Assembly (NCBI GenBank): GCA_031263195.1
Contig: JAISGD010000008.1
Span: forward strand, 25,343 to 89,342
Source of the DNA: Campylobacteraceae bacterium
GTDB taxonomy: Bacteria; Campylobacterota; Campylobacteria; Campylobacterales; Campylobacteraceae
DNA length: 64,000 nt
Direction: 5' to 3'
Under the pieces are notes generated by a model. That model had not been told where the DNA came from, did not search any database, and was given only the letters and a program-made list of their open reading frames with translations. This document shows positions 27,567 to 36,312 of the stretch, one piece after another. The stretch's first letter is position 1, and the number at the start of each line of letters is the position of its first letter. Position numbers and translations under genes: made by a program.

Positions 27567-27862
27567 TGCACTACTTATTAATATATGAAGCGGTGGAAGA
27601 TTATATAACAAAGCGTGATAAATTCAGAGAAGAACACTTAAAGCTTGCCGCCAAAGCCCAAGAAAGAGGCGAAATTATTTTAGCTGGTGCGCTTGGAACA
27701 CAAGGTTCGGCATTTTTATTTTTAACAGAAGACAGCACATTGATAGAAGAATTTGTCAAAAATGATCCGTATTTCAAAGAAGGTCTTATCCGTTCATATA
27801 AGATTTTGCCATGGATTACGGTTATAGGCAAAGACGCGCAAAATCCAACCATAAAGGTATAA
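27566..27862 (+). CDS. YciI-like (YCII-domain) protein
   Basis: Small ferredoxin-fold protein of 98 aa; the YCII pattern is clear: MHYLLIYEAVEDYITKRDKF, then HLKLAAKAQERGEIILAGAL and SLIEEFVKNDPYFKEGLI, with the conserved His and Asp. The biochemical role of the family is uncertain. The ATG shares one base with the ABC-F stop, and the next gene starts 1 nt after its stop. Confidence 0.8.
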   Translation: MHYLLIYEAVEDYITKRDKFREEHLKLAAKAQERGEIILAGALGTQGSAFLFLTEDSTLIEEFVKNDPYFKEGLIRSYKILPWITVIGKDAQNPTIKV

Positions 27863-27863
27863 A

Positions 27864-28613
27864 ATGGTAAAGTATTACTTCTTTTTAATTGGTTTGATAT
27901 TCATGCTTATCGGTTGTTCACAGCAGAAGCAAGAATTAAGCAAGACCTATACAAACAGTATCGGTATGGAGTTTGCACTGATAGACTCTGGCTCTTTTAT
28001 GATGGGTTCAAATGAAAAAGCCAATGAAAAACCGATACACAAAGTAACTGTAAGTAAGAGTTTTTATCTTGGCACAACCGAAGTGACGCAAGAGCAGTGG
28101 GAAAAAATTTTAGGTCCGAATCAAAATCCAAGTAAATTCAAATACCCGCAAAATCCATTAGAGTCAGCCTCTTGGTATCATATCAGATTGTTTATCTCAA
28201 AATTAAATGAGCTTGAAAAGACAACAAAATACAGACTCCCTACAGAAGCCGAATGGGAGTATGCAGCCGGTGTGCAACCGGATGATTTGGAAAAATATGC
28301 GTGGTACTACATGAGCGGTAAAACAAAAACTCTTCAACCAAATGCCGTAGCACAAAAAGAGCCGAATAAATGGGGACTTTATGATATGTATGGAAATGTT
28401 TGGGAGTGGGTGGAAGATTGGTATGATGAAAATTACTATACCAAAAGTCCGGAGAAAGACCCGATTAATAATCGTATGAGCAATAACAATATCGTCAAAG
28501 GCGGCAGTTGCTATAACAGCATAGAGTTTCTGCGTCAGTCTGTGCGTATCCCGCGTTCATCCGACTACAAAGGCGACGATGTAGGATTTAGAATAGTTTT
28601 CGCAACTGAATAG
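27864..28613 (+). CDS. SUMF1/FGE-fold lipoprotein
   Basis: Lipobox LIGC near residue 18, then a formylglycine-generating-enzyme-like C-type lectin fold: NSIGMEFALIDSGSFMMGS, EVTQEQWEKIL, YRLPTEAEWEYAAG, YDMYGNVWEWVEDWY and VGFRIVFA. The two active-site cysteines of true FGE are not both present: the segment reads VKGGSCYNSIEFLRQSVRIP with one Cys in a different place. So sulfatase activation is unlikely. 249 aa. Probably co-transcribed with the two genes before it. Confidence 0.8.
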   Translation: MVKYYFFLIGLIFMLIGCSQQKQELSKTYTNSIGMEFALIDSGSFMMGSNEKANEKPIHKVTVSKSFYLGTTEVTQEQWEKILGPNQNPSKFKYPQNPLESASWYHIRLFISKLNELEKTTKYRLPTEAEWEYAAGVQPDDLEKYAWYYMSGKTKTLQPNAVAQKEPNKWGLYDMYGNVWEWVEDWYDENYYTKSPEKDPINNRMSNNNIVKGGSCYNSIEFLRQSVRIPRSSDYKGDDVGFRIVFATE

Positions 28614-28681
28614 TAAATTGCAGCGATAAAAATACTGTGGCTTTCCGGAAAATAGACTTAAATTGCCGCGACAATAAAAAT

Positions 28682-29071
28682 TTACATAATACCATTATTT
28701 AAAAAGCTATTTTCCAACTCTTTAATCAATTTTTCGAAAAATAACTTTTCATCAGGCAATAAAAGAGACGGCTCACGCTGTTTTTTACCCCACATGGATT
28801 CTGGAAAAAACGCATCGTTCTCAAAACGCGCCATTATATGTATATGCAGATGCGGGACATAGTTACCAAACATCGCGATATTGATTTTCACGGGATGATA
28901 ATAGCCCCTCATTTGCTCCTCTACTATCTCGGTAGTGCGGTAAAGCATCTCTCTTAACTCCGCGGGGCAGTCGGTTAACTCTCTATACGGTACAGTCGTA
29001 AAAATTTTCAGCCAAGGAATATGCGACTCTTCTTTGAATATCGTAATAAACTCATTTTTAAATATTGACAC
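28682..29071 (-). CDS. HIT-family protein
   Basis: Histidine-triad nucleotide hydrolase or transferase. The triad is HLHIHIM with histidines at 74, 76 and 78. The N-terminal half (FKEESHIPWLKIFTTVPYRE) resembles the diadenosine-polyphosphate type HIT proteins. 129 aa. It is the last gene of the 15-gene run that starts with yajC and shares one base with the radical SAM gene upstream. Confidence 0.85.
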   Translation of the reverse strand: MSIFKNEFITIFKEESHIPWLKIFTTVPYRELTDCPAELREMLYRTTEIVEEQMRGYYHPVKINIAMFGNYVPHLHIHIMARFENDAFFPESMWGKKQREPSLLLPDEKLFFEKLIKELENSFLNNGIM

Positions 29072-29913
29072 TAAAACTCCTTAAATCTCAACCTGTAAGA
29101 ACATCTTTTACAAAGCTCTTCGGTTATAATACCATTTTTGAGCGCATTTGCCATCGGCGCAGTGCGGCTAAGTATATTTCCAAGACTTTCGCCGTTAGCG
29201 TCCCCCAGCAAAATTAATCCCTTATAATCAAGACAACAAGGCACTACTCTACCGTCAGACAAAATACCTATCTGAGCATTTAAGCCGTAACATTTTGTAT
29301 CTTCTACTACAGGTGCATCTAAATTCGCCCATCTAAAAAGTTTATCAAAATGAACAAGTACTTTTTTAGCTATTCTGGTGTTATTTTGGTCTATCTTTAT
29401 ACCGTATTTATCGTAAAGCGCATTGAAAATCGACTCATTAAAAGCCACCTCACTATCTTTAGCATCCAAATTCCAAAGTCTAAGGTTTATAAACTCATCG
29501 CCACCCATTTTAAGTTTGTAATCAATAAGTTCAAAAATTGGTTCCAAATACTCTTCAAAACTCATTTTTTTAGCATTTTTGTTAAAACTGTTCAGTGAAA
29601 TATTAATCTGCCTTACAGCCTTATGCAAAAGAGTCGATTTATCATGCAATTTTAAATAAAAACCGCTTGTCGTAAGTGATATTTTATGCGAAAATTGAGC
29701 TGCTATGTCCAAATAGCGATGCAGATTTTTATTTAAAAGCGGATCACCCATCAAATGCAGTGCTATCTCTTTAGCTTTTCCCTGTAATTCCCGCGCGATT
29801 TTTTCAAACAACGCTAAATCCATCGTACGTGCACTATCCGATTTACTCGGACAAAAACTGCATTGAAGAGCGCAAACATTTGTAATCTCTGCATAAACTC
29901 GGTAAAATTTCAT
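29071..29913 (-). CDS. Radical SAM/SPASM protein
   Basis: The cluster motif CALQCSFC (Cys 14, 18, 21) is at the very start of the barrel. The C-terminal SPASM-like part has ILSDGRVVPCCLDYKGL and LCKRCSYRLRF, which would hold an auxiliary cluster. 280 aa is short for this group. The substrate is unknown: no precursor peptide or sulfatase lies beside it. It overlaps magIII by 4 nt. Confidence 0.82.
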   Translation of the reverse strand: MKFYRVYAEITNVCALQCSFCPSKSDSARTMDLALFEKIARELQGKAKEIALHLMGDPLLNKNLHRYLDIAAQFSHKISLTTSGFYLKLHDKSTLLHKAVRQINISLNSFNKNAKKMSFEEYLEPIFELIDYKLKMGGDEFINLRLWNLDAKDSEVAFNESIFNALYDKYGIKIDQNNTRIAKKVLVHFDKLFRWANLDAPVVEDTKCYGLNAQIGILSDGRVVPCCLDYKGLILLGDANGESLGNILSRTAPMANALKNGIITEELCKRCSYRLRFKEF

Positions 29914-30557
29914 AGCATCAATGCTTTTATATTTTGTCCTTTTGCATTATCCTTGCAAAACTCCACTATTTTACCATGAAAGCGCGCGAAGAGAGTATTC
30001 TCATTATCATACAATTCACATATTCCACCCCATCTGCCTAAAATCCCATCATAAAACCACTCTTGGGTCTCCTCATAACTCCCAAACTCATATCCAAAAC
30101 TTTTCAAAAGCCTGTTTGCATAACTATCTACAACCATAACAGGTTTCAAGCACGCGTAACAGAGTATCGCATCCGCACTCTCCAAACCAATCCCTTTTTG
30201 TGCCAAAAGCCACTCTCTGTTCACATTTTGCCTGAAATCCTCAAAATCGCCGAACTCCTTTATGATATTTCGTGCTAAACGTTTGAGCCGTGCGGCTTTT
30301 TGAACTTTAAAACCCGACTTCTCTATTAACAAACTCAATTCATACTCATCTATATCAGCTAATGCATATGATGTAAGTAAAGAGCGATTTTTTAGATTGG
30401 AAAGAGAAATCTCAACATTGCTCCATTTTGTCTGCTGTGTTAAAATCGCTCCGACTACCACTTCAAACGAACCGCTTTCAGGCCACCAGAGTTTTTCGCA
30501 CCCATCTTTTAAATATCCAAGCCGCCTCAAAGCGCACAGCAATTCAAAACTATCCAT
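29910..30557 (-). CDS. magIII: 3-methyladenine DNA glycosylase MagIII (endonuclease III fold)
   Basis: Base-excision glycosylase with HhH-GPD fold. It follows the Helicobacter pylori MagIII pattern: WWPESGSFEVVVGAILTQQT, REWLLAQKGIGLESADAILC (hairpin-helix-hairpin) and VMVVDSYANRLL with the catalytic aspartate. The four-cysteine iron-sulfur loop of endonuclease III is absent, as in MagIII. 215 aa, and ARFHGKIVEFCK near the C-terminus is also MagIII-like. It overlaps ymdB by 8 nt. Confidence 0.85.
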   Translation of the reverse strand: MDSFELLCALRRLGYLKDGCEKLWWPESGSFEVVVGAILTQQTKWSNVEISLSNLKNRSLLTSYALADIDEYELSLLIEKSGFKVQKAARLKRLARNIIKEFGDFEDFRQNVNREWLLAQKGIGLESADAILCYACLKPVMVVDSYANRLLKSFGYEFGSYEETQEWFYDGILGRWGGICELYDNENTLFARFHGKIVEFCKDNAKGQNIKALML

Positions 30558-31356
30558 TATGCGCTTTTGTTATTTCACGTTCATATTCATCATAAATTTT
30601 AATTTTAAAAGCATCAACACAAACTCTGCCTTGAAGTTCAAAAATCACCATCTGGAAGATTTTTTTGCACTCTTTGGGTATATCAAAAGGATAATTCAGT
30701 CCTGTCAAAAAACGCTTTATCGCAGCCTCTTTATCTACACCGATAACACCGTCTCTGCAACCAGTCAAACCTATATCGCATAAAAAAAGAGTCCCCTCAT
30801 CTATCGTCAAATCGTCAGTTCCCACATGCGTATGAGTGCCAACTATACCGGATATTTCACCTTTTAGCATTGCAAAAAGCGCTGTTTTCTCGCTTGTAGA
30901 TTCTGCATGAAAATCTATAAAAACAGCCTCCGCTCCTTCCTCTTTGACAAAATTAACAGCTTCTTTTGCTTTTAAAAACGGATTATCGCACATAGGCATT
31001 GTAAAGTGCCCCATTAGATTGATAATACCAAGTTTGCAACCATCAATATCGCATACAACAGCACCGCGTCCCGGAACAAGATCGGGTAGATTATAAGGGC
31101 GTAAAATCAGCATTGTTTTCATACACTCCACTATCTCGCCTCTATCCCAAGTATGGTTTCCGCCGCTCATCACATCAATACCGTTATTAAAAAGCTCAAC
31201 TGCGTTTTTCATGTTAATTCCAAAACCATGTGAAGCATTTTCGGTATTGGCCATCACAAAATCTATGCCAAACTCTTCTCTTAACTTCTTCAGATGCGTT
31301 TTTATCATATCGCGACCAGGTTTGCCGACTATATCGCCTATAAAACCTATTTTCAT
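30550..31356 (-). CDS. YmdB-family metallophosphoesterase (TIGR00282)
   Basis: Probable 2',3'-cyclic nucleotide phosphodiesterase by family. All metal ligands are seen: GDIVGKPGR, NTENASHG, SGGNHTWD, DFHAESTSEK and GTHTHVGTDD. 268 aa. Overlaps both neighbours (4 nt with the ATPase upstream, 8 nt with magIII downstream). Confidence 0.88.
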   Translation of the reverse strand: MKIGFIGDIVGKPGRDMIKTHLKKLREEFGIDFVMANTENASHGFGINMKNAVELFNNGIDVMSGGNHTWDRGEIVECMKTMLILRPYNLPDLVPGRGAVVCDIDGCKLGIINLMGHFTMPMCDNPFLKAKEAVNFVKEEGAEAVFIDFHAESTSEKTALFAMLKGEISGIVGTHTHVGTDDLTIDEGTLFLCDIGLTGCRDGVIGVDKEAAIKRFLTGLNYPFDIPKECKKIFQMVIFELQGRVCVDAFKIKIYDEYEREITKAHNG

Positions 31357-32120
31357 AAAAATCTATCCCCAAAAAGCTCAAAAAACTGCTTTGCCGTGCG
31401 TCCGCTTCTGGAAGCACGATAAGCGGCGTATCGCTTCGCTTCATCACGCATTAACGTACGTTTTTCCGGATTTAATGATGGAAAATAACTCTCCACAATC
31501 TTTAGATACTCATCAAATGTGCCTTGATAAAATGAGAGCCAAAGTCCAAATCTATCCGAGAGAGAAATCTTCTCTTCCACGGCATCCGAATAATGAATTT
31601 CACCGCTTTTCACTATTGTACCGTCATTATCGGTATAAAACTCCGGTATCATATGACGGCGGTTGGAAGTAGCGTACACCAAAACATTTTTAGGCGGAAG
31701 TTCGATTGAACCCTCAATGACGCTTTTTAAAGCCTTATAACTATCGTCACCGGCTTCAAATGAGATATCGTCGCAAAATATAATAAATTTATACGGCAAA
31801 GCCCTTATCTCATCGCTTATATATGTGAGTGCGTTTAAATCTTCCCTGAATATTTCAATAGCCCTAAGTCCGTTTTCATAAAAATGATTTAAAACCGCTT
31901 TTATTAAAGAGGATTTACCAGTACCTCTTGAACCCCATAAAAGCGCATGTGAAGCTTTTTTACCATCTAAAAATCTTTGTGTATTCTCGCAAAGAGCCTG
32001 CTTTTGTTCGTCAATATAAAACAAATTTTTTAGAGCAATAGTATCTACGTCAAAAACTGGTTTTAAATTCTCTTTTTTAGATCTATAAACAGCAGCTTTT
32101 GTATTTTTCCAATCTATCAT
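31353..32120 (-). CDS. DUF815-family AAA ATPase
   Basis: Walker A HALLWGSRGTGKSSLIKAV (P-loop at 63-70) and Walker B KFIIFCDDISFE, then VLVYATSNRRHMIPEF as sensor 1. This is the DUF815 pattern. 255 aa. In C. jejuni the homologous ATP-binding protein gene (Cj1084c) also follows mfd. Role unknown; adjacency to Mfd suggests DNA or transcription work, but this is inference. Overlaps mfd and ymdB by 4 nt each. Confidence 0.83.
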   Translation of the reverse strand: MIDWKNTKAAVYRSKKENLKPVFDVDTIALKNLFYIDEQKQALCENTQRFLDGKKASHALLWGSRGTGKSSLIKAVLNHFYENGLRAIEIFREDLNALTYISDEIRALPYKFIIFCDDISFEAGDDSYKALKSVIEGSIELPPKNVLVYATSNRRHMIPEFYTDNDGTIVKSGEIHYSDAVEEKISLSDRFGLWLSFYQGTFDEYLKIVESYFPSLNPEKRTLMRDEAKRYAAYRASRSGRTAKQFFELFGDRFL

Positions 32121-35098
32121 TTTTTCTCCCCTTTGCGTGTCCGTAAAAATCCAAGAATGGAGGATATTATATCATCATCAACAAAACTTGCAGACTTAAG
32201 ATAAATTTTTTGATCATTTTCATCTGTTACAGTGATATTGTCTTTATAATTTATAATACTCTTAAATCTCAGATCGGAAGCCAAAATCTTTATAATGATA
32301 AGTGACAAAAATTGCGCTGAAGACTCGTCAAGCCGCCCAAATCTATCCTCCATCTCTTCTTCTATCGCATAAACTTCGCTGACGTTTTCACATTTACTCA
32401 AACGGCGATAAAGTTCAAGACGCAGTCTGTCTTCACTGATAAACCGCTCATTTAGATATGCGTTCACGGAGAGTTTTATCTCCATATCGCGCTTTTTGGC
32501 AGGATTTTTGTGCATCAACTCATTTATCGCGCTCTCCAGCATTTTAAGATATAAAGAGTAGCCTATATGTTTTATATGTCCGCTTTGAGCTTCGCCTATC
32601 AAGTTGCCGCCGCCTCGTATCTCCAAATCGTGATAAGCCAATACGGAACCGCTACCCAAAAATGAGTTGGACTCCAAAGCCAAAAGCCTTTTGCGGCTGC
32701 CGTCGTTCAACTCTTCTTTATTATCTACCAGAAAATAACAAAAACCTTGATTATGAGCGCGCCCTACTCTGCCGCGCAATTGGTGCAAATCAGCCATACC
32801 GAAGCGATGAGCAGACTCTATAATGATAGTATTGGCGTTAGGCAAGTGGATACCGGACTCCACAATAGAAGTTGAAAGCAATACATCATATTCTCTGTTT
32901 TCAAATTTCAATATCTCGTCTTCGCTGATAGAGTCGCTTACCTCTGAATGCAGCACCAAAACGCGAAGATTTGGAACTATTTTCTTTAACTCTTTAGCTT
33001 TAGCGTTAATCGTGGCTATACGGTTATGGATATAAAATACCTGTCCGCCGCGTCTAAGTTCTCTAAATATCACTTCTCTCACAATTTTTTCATCATATTC
33101 CTTGACAAATGTCCGCACATCTTCTCTGTCGTTTGGTGGAGTTAAAATTTGCGAGTACTGTTTTATTGAGCTCAAAGCCATATTTAAACTTCGCGGAATA
33201 GGCGTTGCGCTCATAGATAAGATATGTATATTTTCGCGCAGATTTTTCAGTCTCTCTTTCTGTTTAACACCAAATTTATGCTCTTCGTCTATAATTAAAA
33301 GAGCCAAATTTTTACAATTCACTCCCAAAAGTGCATGAGTACCTATACAAACGTCAATTGTACCGTCTTTTAGCCCTTTTAATATCGAACCTTTCTCTTT
33401 GGCTGAAGAAAACCTATCAAGCTTAGCCGTCTTAATGCCGAAACTTTCAAATCTTTTGGAAACACTTTTAAAATGCTGTAATGATAAAAGTGTCGTAGGT
33501 ACGATAAAAAGGGATTGAAAACCATTTTTTGCAGCACAAAGAATGGCATTCATGGCAACCTCTGTCTTACCAAACCCGACATCGCCGCTAAGCAGTCTGT
33601 CCATAACTTTGCCGGAAGCTAAATCTTGCGAAATCTCCTCAATGCTCTTTTTTTGATCGGATGTATATGTAAAACCCGCGCTCTCCCGAAACTCTTCCAG
33701 AGGAGCGTTCAAAACATCCATTTTAAAACCCTCTATAAGCTCTCTTTTCGCCGCTATATCTATAATCTCTTTTGCTATCTCAAAGAGTTTTACGCGCGTT
33801 TTCTCCTTAAGTTTTAAAAAGCTTCCTTTACCAAGTTTATCAATGACCGCTATAGAGCCGCTATCAGCAATATAACGGTCTATAAGATTTAGATTTTCTA
33901 CCGGCAAAAGCAGTTTATCACCGCCTTGGTACTCTATGAAGATAAAATCTCTCTTGGCGCCCAGAACAGTAGTATTTTGCAAACCTCTGAAAATACCGAT
34001 ACCATAATTTTCATGTACGACATAATCGCCTATTTTAAGCTCATCAAGCAAGATAGACGGATGTTTTTTGCGCTTTTTTTGAAGTTGGCGATTTAGAGAG
34101 ATAATTATCTCTTTTTTCGAAGTGAGATTGACTATCAGCGGACTTTGCACAAATTCCGCATTATCGCCAAGTTTTATATCGGCTTGTTTCACAAGCGCCT
34201 CAAACCGAGCTAAAATTTTGACCTTTTGCTCTTTGTGGAATTCCAAAAAAGGCTTTATCGCCGATATTTGCAAATCTTTATATATTGATGGTTCGGGTAT
34301 AATCGGGATAGATTTTAAAAGATTCAAATCCGCGTTATAAAACTGCGATACCTCTTCAAGTTCGCTTTCCATTTTATAAGCATATATACATTTTTTTTCA
34401 GATATATAATTTTGCGCATTTTCGCCTAAAGTCCAAAAACCCAAAGACTCCATATCTTGACTAATGCTGCTAGAGTTTAACTTTTTAATCTCCCCGCTCA
34501 TCTTTTCGTAAGAGCCATTGTCAAGTGAAAAAAGTGCAGGCGTTATCGTAATACTCTCCAACTCTTCCTTCTGGCTTTTTTGAGTCTGTGCAGAAAAGTA
34601 TCTGATGCTCTCTATCTGATTATCAAAAAAGCAGATACGCACCGCATTTTCAAAATCGGTAGGATAGATATCGGCTATATCGCCGCGAAACGATACTTCT
34701 CCCCGCTCTTCAACGATATCAACAAAGCTGTACCCCCAACGTAAAAGCTTCTCTTTGAGTTCATTAAGCTTTATCGTATCGCCGAATTTTATAACAGCAG
34801 TTTCAAAAAGATGCGATTTAGGAAGCGAATGAAGAAGCGTTCTTAACGGGGATATTAAGATTTTTTTTGTTGAACTTTTTTTATGATACCCACCTAATAC
34901 ATTAATAAGCTCAAAAAGCTCATTTCGGTATGAACGTAAATCATCACCGAAAGAAGCGCGAAAATCAGGCAGAACGAATGTCTCTCTGCCGGCAAACATA
35001 GCAGCGTTTGAGATAATAAAAGCCTCTTTATCATCCTTGCAAATGATAATTTCAACTTCACTCTTTTGCTTTAAATACTCAAAAACTGCCGCTTGCAA
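32117..35098 (-). CDS. mfd: Transcription-repair coupling factor Mfd
   Basis: Removes RNA polymerase stalled at lesions and recruits UvrA. Order of domains: N-terminal UvrB-like region, RNA-polymerase-interaction domain with KIGDYVVHENYGIGIFRGLQ, then the RecG-like motor: Walker A SGDVGFGKTEVAMNA near residue 510, LLIIDEEHKFGVKQKERL near 600, LSMSATPIPRSLNMAL and QLRGRVGRAHNQGFCYF. The C-terminal TRCF domain is present. 993 aa is short, as in other Campylobacterota. It lies 3 nt after ccmA. Confidence 0.95.
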   Translation of the reverse strand: MQAAVFEYLKQKSEVEIIICKDDKEAFIISNAAMFAGRETFVLPDFRASFGDDLRSYRNELFELINVLGGYHKKSSTKKILISPLRTLLHSLPKSHLFETAVIKFGDTIKLNELKEKLLRWGYSFVDIVEERGEVSFRGDIADIYPTDFENAVRICFFDNQIESIRYFSAQTQKSQKEELESITITPALFSLDNGSYEKMSGEIKKLNSSSISQDMESLGFWTLGENAQNYISEKKCIYAYKMESELEEVSQFYNADLNLLKSIPIIPEPSIYKDLQISAIKPFLEFHKEQKVKILARFEALVKQADIKLGDNAEFVQSPLIVNLTSKKEIIISLNRQLQKKRKKHPSILLDELKIGDYVVHENYGIGIFRGLQNTTVLGAKRDFIFIEYQGGDKLLLPVENLNLIDRYIADSGSIAVIDKLGKGSFLKLKEKTRVKLFEIAKEIIDIAAKRELIEGFKMDVLNAPLEEFRESAGFTYTSDQKKSIEEISQDLASGKVMDRLLSGDVGFGKTEVAMNAILCAAKNGFQSLFIVPTTLLSLQHFKSVSKRFESFGIKTAKLDRFSSAKEKGSILKGLKDGTIDVCIGTHALLGVNCKNLALLIIDEEHKFGVKQKERLKNLRENIHILSMSATPIPRSLNMALSSIKQYSQILTPPNDREDVRTFVKEYDEKIVREVIFRELRRGGQVFYIHNRIATINAKAKELKKIVPNLRVLVLHSEVSDSISEDEILKFENREYDVLLSTSIVESGIHLPNANTIIIESAHRFGMADLHQLRGRVGRAHNQGFCYFLVDNKEELNDGSRKRLLALESNSFLGSGSVLAYHDLEIRGGGNLIGEAQSGHIKHIGYSLYLKMLESAINELMHKNPAKKRDMEIKLSVNAYLNERFISEDRLRLELYRRLSKCENVSEVYAIEEEMEDRFGRLDESSAQFLSLIIIKILASDLRFKSIINYKDNITVTDENDQKIYLKSASFVDDDIISSILGFLRTRKGEKK

Positions 35099-35101
35099 AC
35101 T

Positions 35102-35512
35102 CTATTCTCGATTTTCTTCATCTGTCTCTTCTACAGTTATCAAATGCTGTTCGGTTGCATCTTTTTTATGACTTTCGCCCTCAAAATGTGACTTTTGCTC
35201 AATCACCAACTCATTGCTATATACTACGCCAAACAGTGCACCGCCCTCCAAAATCTCTACACTCTCACATATAGCTTTGCCTTCAAATTTGCCGTTAATT
35301 ATCATCTTGGGCACTTCAACTTCGCCCTTTATAAACCCTCGTTTACCAATAACGATGGTACTTGTGGAGTAAACTTTACCCAAAACTACGCCATCCACAT
35401 AAAGATATGTAGAGAGTTCAAAAACTCCCTCAAGTTTCGCGCCGTTAGCGACTATTGTGGATTCTGTTTGTTTGCTAATAATATGCTCATCACCTCTAAT
35501 AAAGAGTCCCAT
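35102..35512 (-). CDS. ccmA: Bactofilin (CcmA-like cell-shape protein)
   Basis: Bactofilins form filaments that position cell-wall hydrolases. The body is a repeating beta-helix with glycine turns (STIVANGAKLEGVFELSTYL, VVLGKVYSTSTIVIGKRGFI, MIINGKFEGKAICESVEI). 136 aa with an acidic tail. The start at 35512 has AAGGAG about 11 nt upstream and overlaps the M23 peptidase gene by 61 nt. In H. pylori ccmA likewise overlaps the peptidase gene csd1. Confidence 0.85.
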   Translation of the reverse strand: MGLFIRGDEHIISKQTESTIVANGAKLEGVFELSTYLYVDGVVLGKVYSTSTIVIGKRGFIKGEVEVPKMIINGKFEGKAICESVEILEGGALFGVVYSNELVIEQKSHFEGESHKKDATEQHLITVEETDEENRE

Positions 35513-36312
35513 TGTACGTTCGTCTCCTTCTCAAAAATTTGTGAAAAATTATTTAAATCCCAATTGACAAAATTAATAGGATTCAGCGCACGCCCCAAAA
35601 AACGTACTTCATAATGCAAATGCGGACCGCTTGAAAGTCCTGTATTACCGGAATTTGCTATATAGTCGCCTTTTTTAACAAATTGTCCTACTCGAACCAG
35701 CATCTTTTTATCCAAATGGGCATAGTAACTTTTAAATCCGAAACCATGATCTATAATCACCAAAGAACCGTATCCCGAGCTTTCGCTATATCCGGCATAT
35801 TCTACGATACCAAGAGCCGGTGCGTAAATCGGTGTTTGCAAGGGTGTTCTGAAGTCAAGACCGCTATGAAACTCGTCTGTCATTTTTATAGGGTGTTTTC
35901 TCATGCCGAATTTATCGGAGATTCCGTTATGCGTTGCAACTCCGCCATTTGGTATAAACTGTAAAAGCAAAGATTGCTGTATGGTTGTAAGTGTGATATT
36001 TGAAAGCCTAACTTCGTGGCTTATATTATCATCTTCATGCGCTATGCCGATTATCGTCTCTATCTCTTCAATCTTATCTTTTATCACCTCATAATAGGCT
36101 ATTTTATCGTCCAATTCATTTTGAAGTTCATCTTTTTTATTAACAAGCTGCGAAACTTCATTGTTGAGTATGGTAATATATATAACTCCTCCGGCGAACA
36201 ATAAAATAACAAATATCAAAAATACGGCGACTACACGCTTTAATATATCGTCTATTGTATAGTGGCGCGAACCTTTTATGTCCGAAATGGTTATCGTAAA
36301 CTTATTTTTCAT
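35452..36312 (-). CDS. M23 peptidase, Csd1-like cell-shape endopeptidase
   Basis: One N-terminal membrane helix (VVAVFLIFVILLFAGGVIYI, about 28-47), a coiled coil to about residue 95, then a LytM domain. Zinc and catalytic motifs are intact: DEFHSGLDFRTP (HxxxD, near 149) and SGPHLHYEVRF (HxH, near 232). 286 aa. Probably cuts peptidoglycan crosslinks. It overlaps ccmA, the expected scaffold partner; H. pylori uses Csd1/Csd2 with CcmA for helical shape. It overlaps folC by 11 nt. Confidence 0.87.
   Translation of the reverse strand: MKNKFTITISDIKGSRHYTIDDILKRVVAVFLIFVILLFAGGVIYITILNNEVSQLVNKKDELQNELDDKIAYYEVIKDKIEEIETIIGIAHEDDNISHEVRLSNITLTTIQQSLLLQFIPNGGVATHNGISDKFGMRKHPIKMTDEFHSGLDFRTPLQTPIYAPALGIVEYAGYSESSGYGSLVIIDHGFGFKSYYAHLDKKMLVRVGQFVKKGDYIANSGNTGLSSGPHLHYEVRFLGRALNPINFVNWDLNNFSQIFEKETNVQWDSLLEVMSILLANKQNPQ

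Noticed and set aside
27864..28613. True formylglycine-generating enzyme
   Set aside because: The catalytic cysteine pair is absent and no sulfatase gene is near.
31211..31672. 153-residue plus-strand frame
   Set aside because: Antisense to the DUF815 and ymdB genes, which have complete motifs; no start signal.
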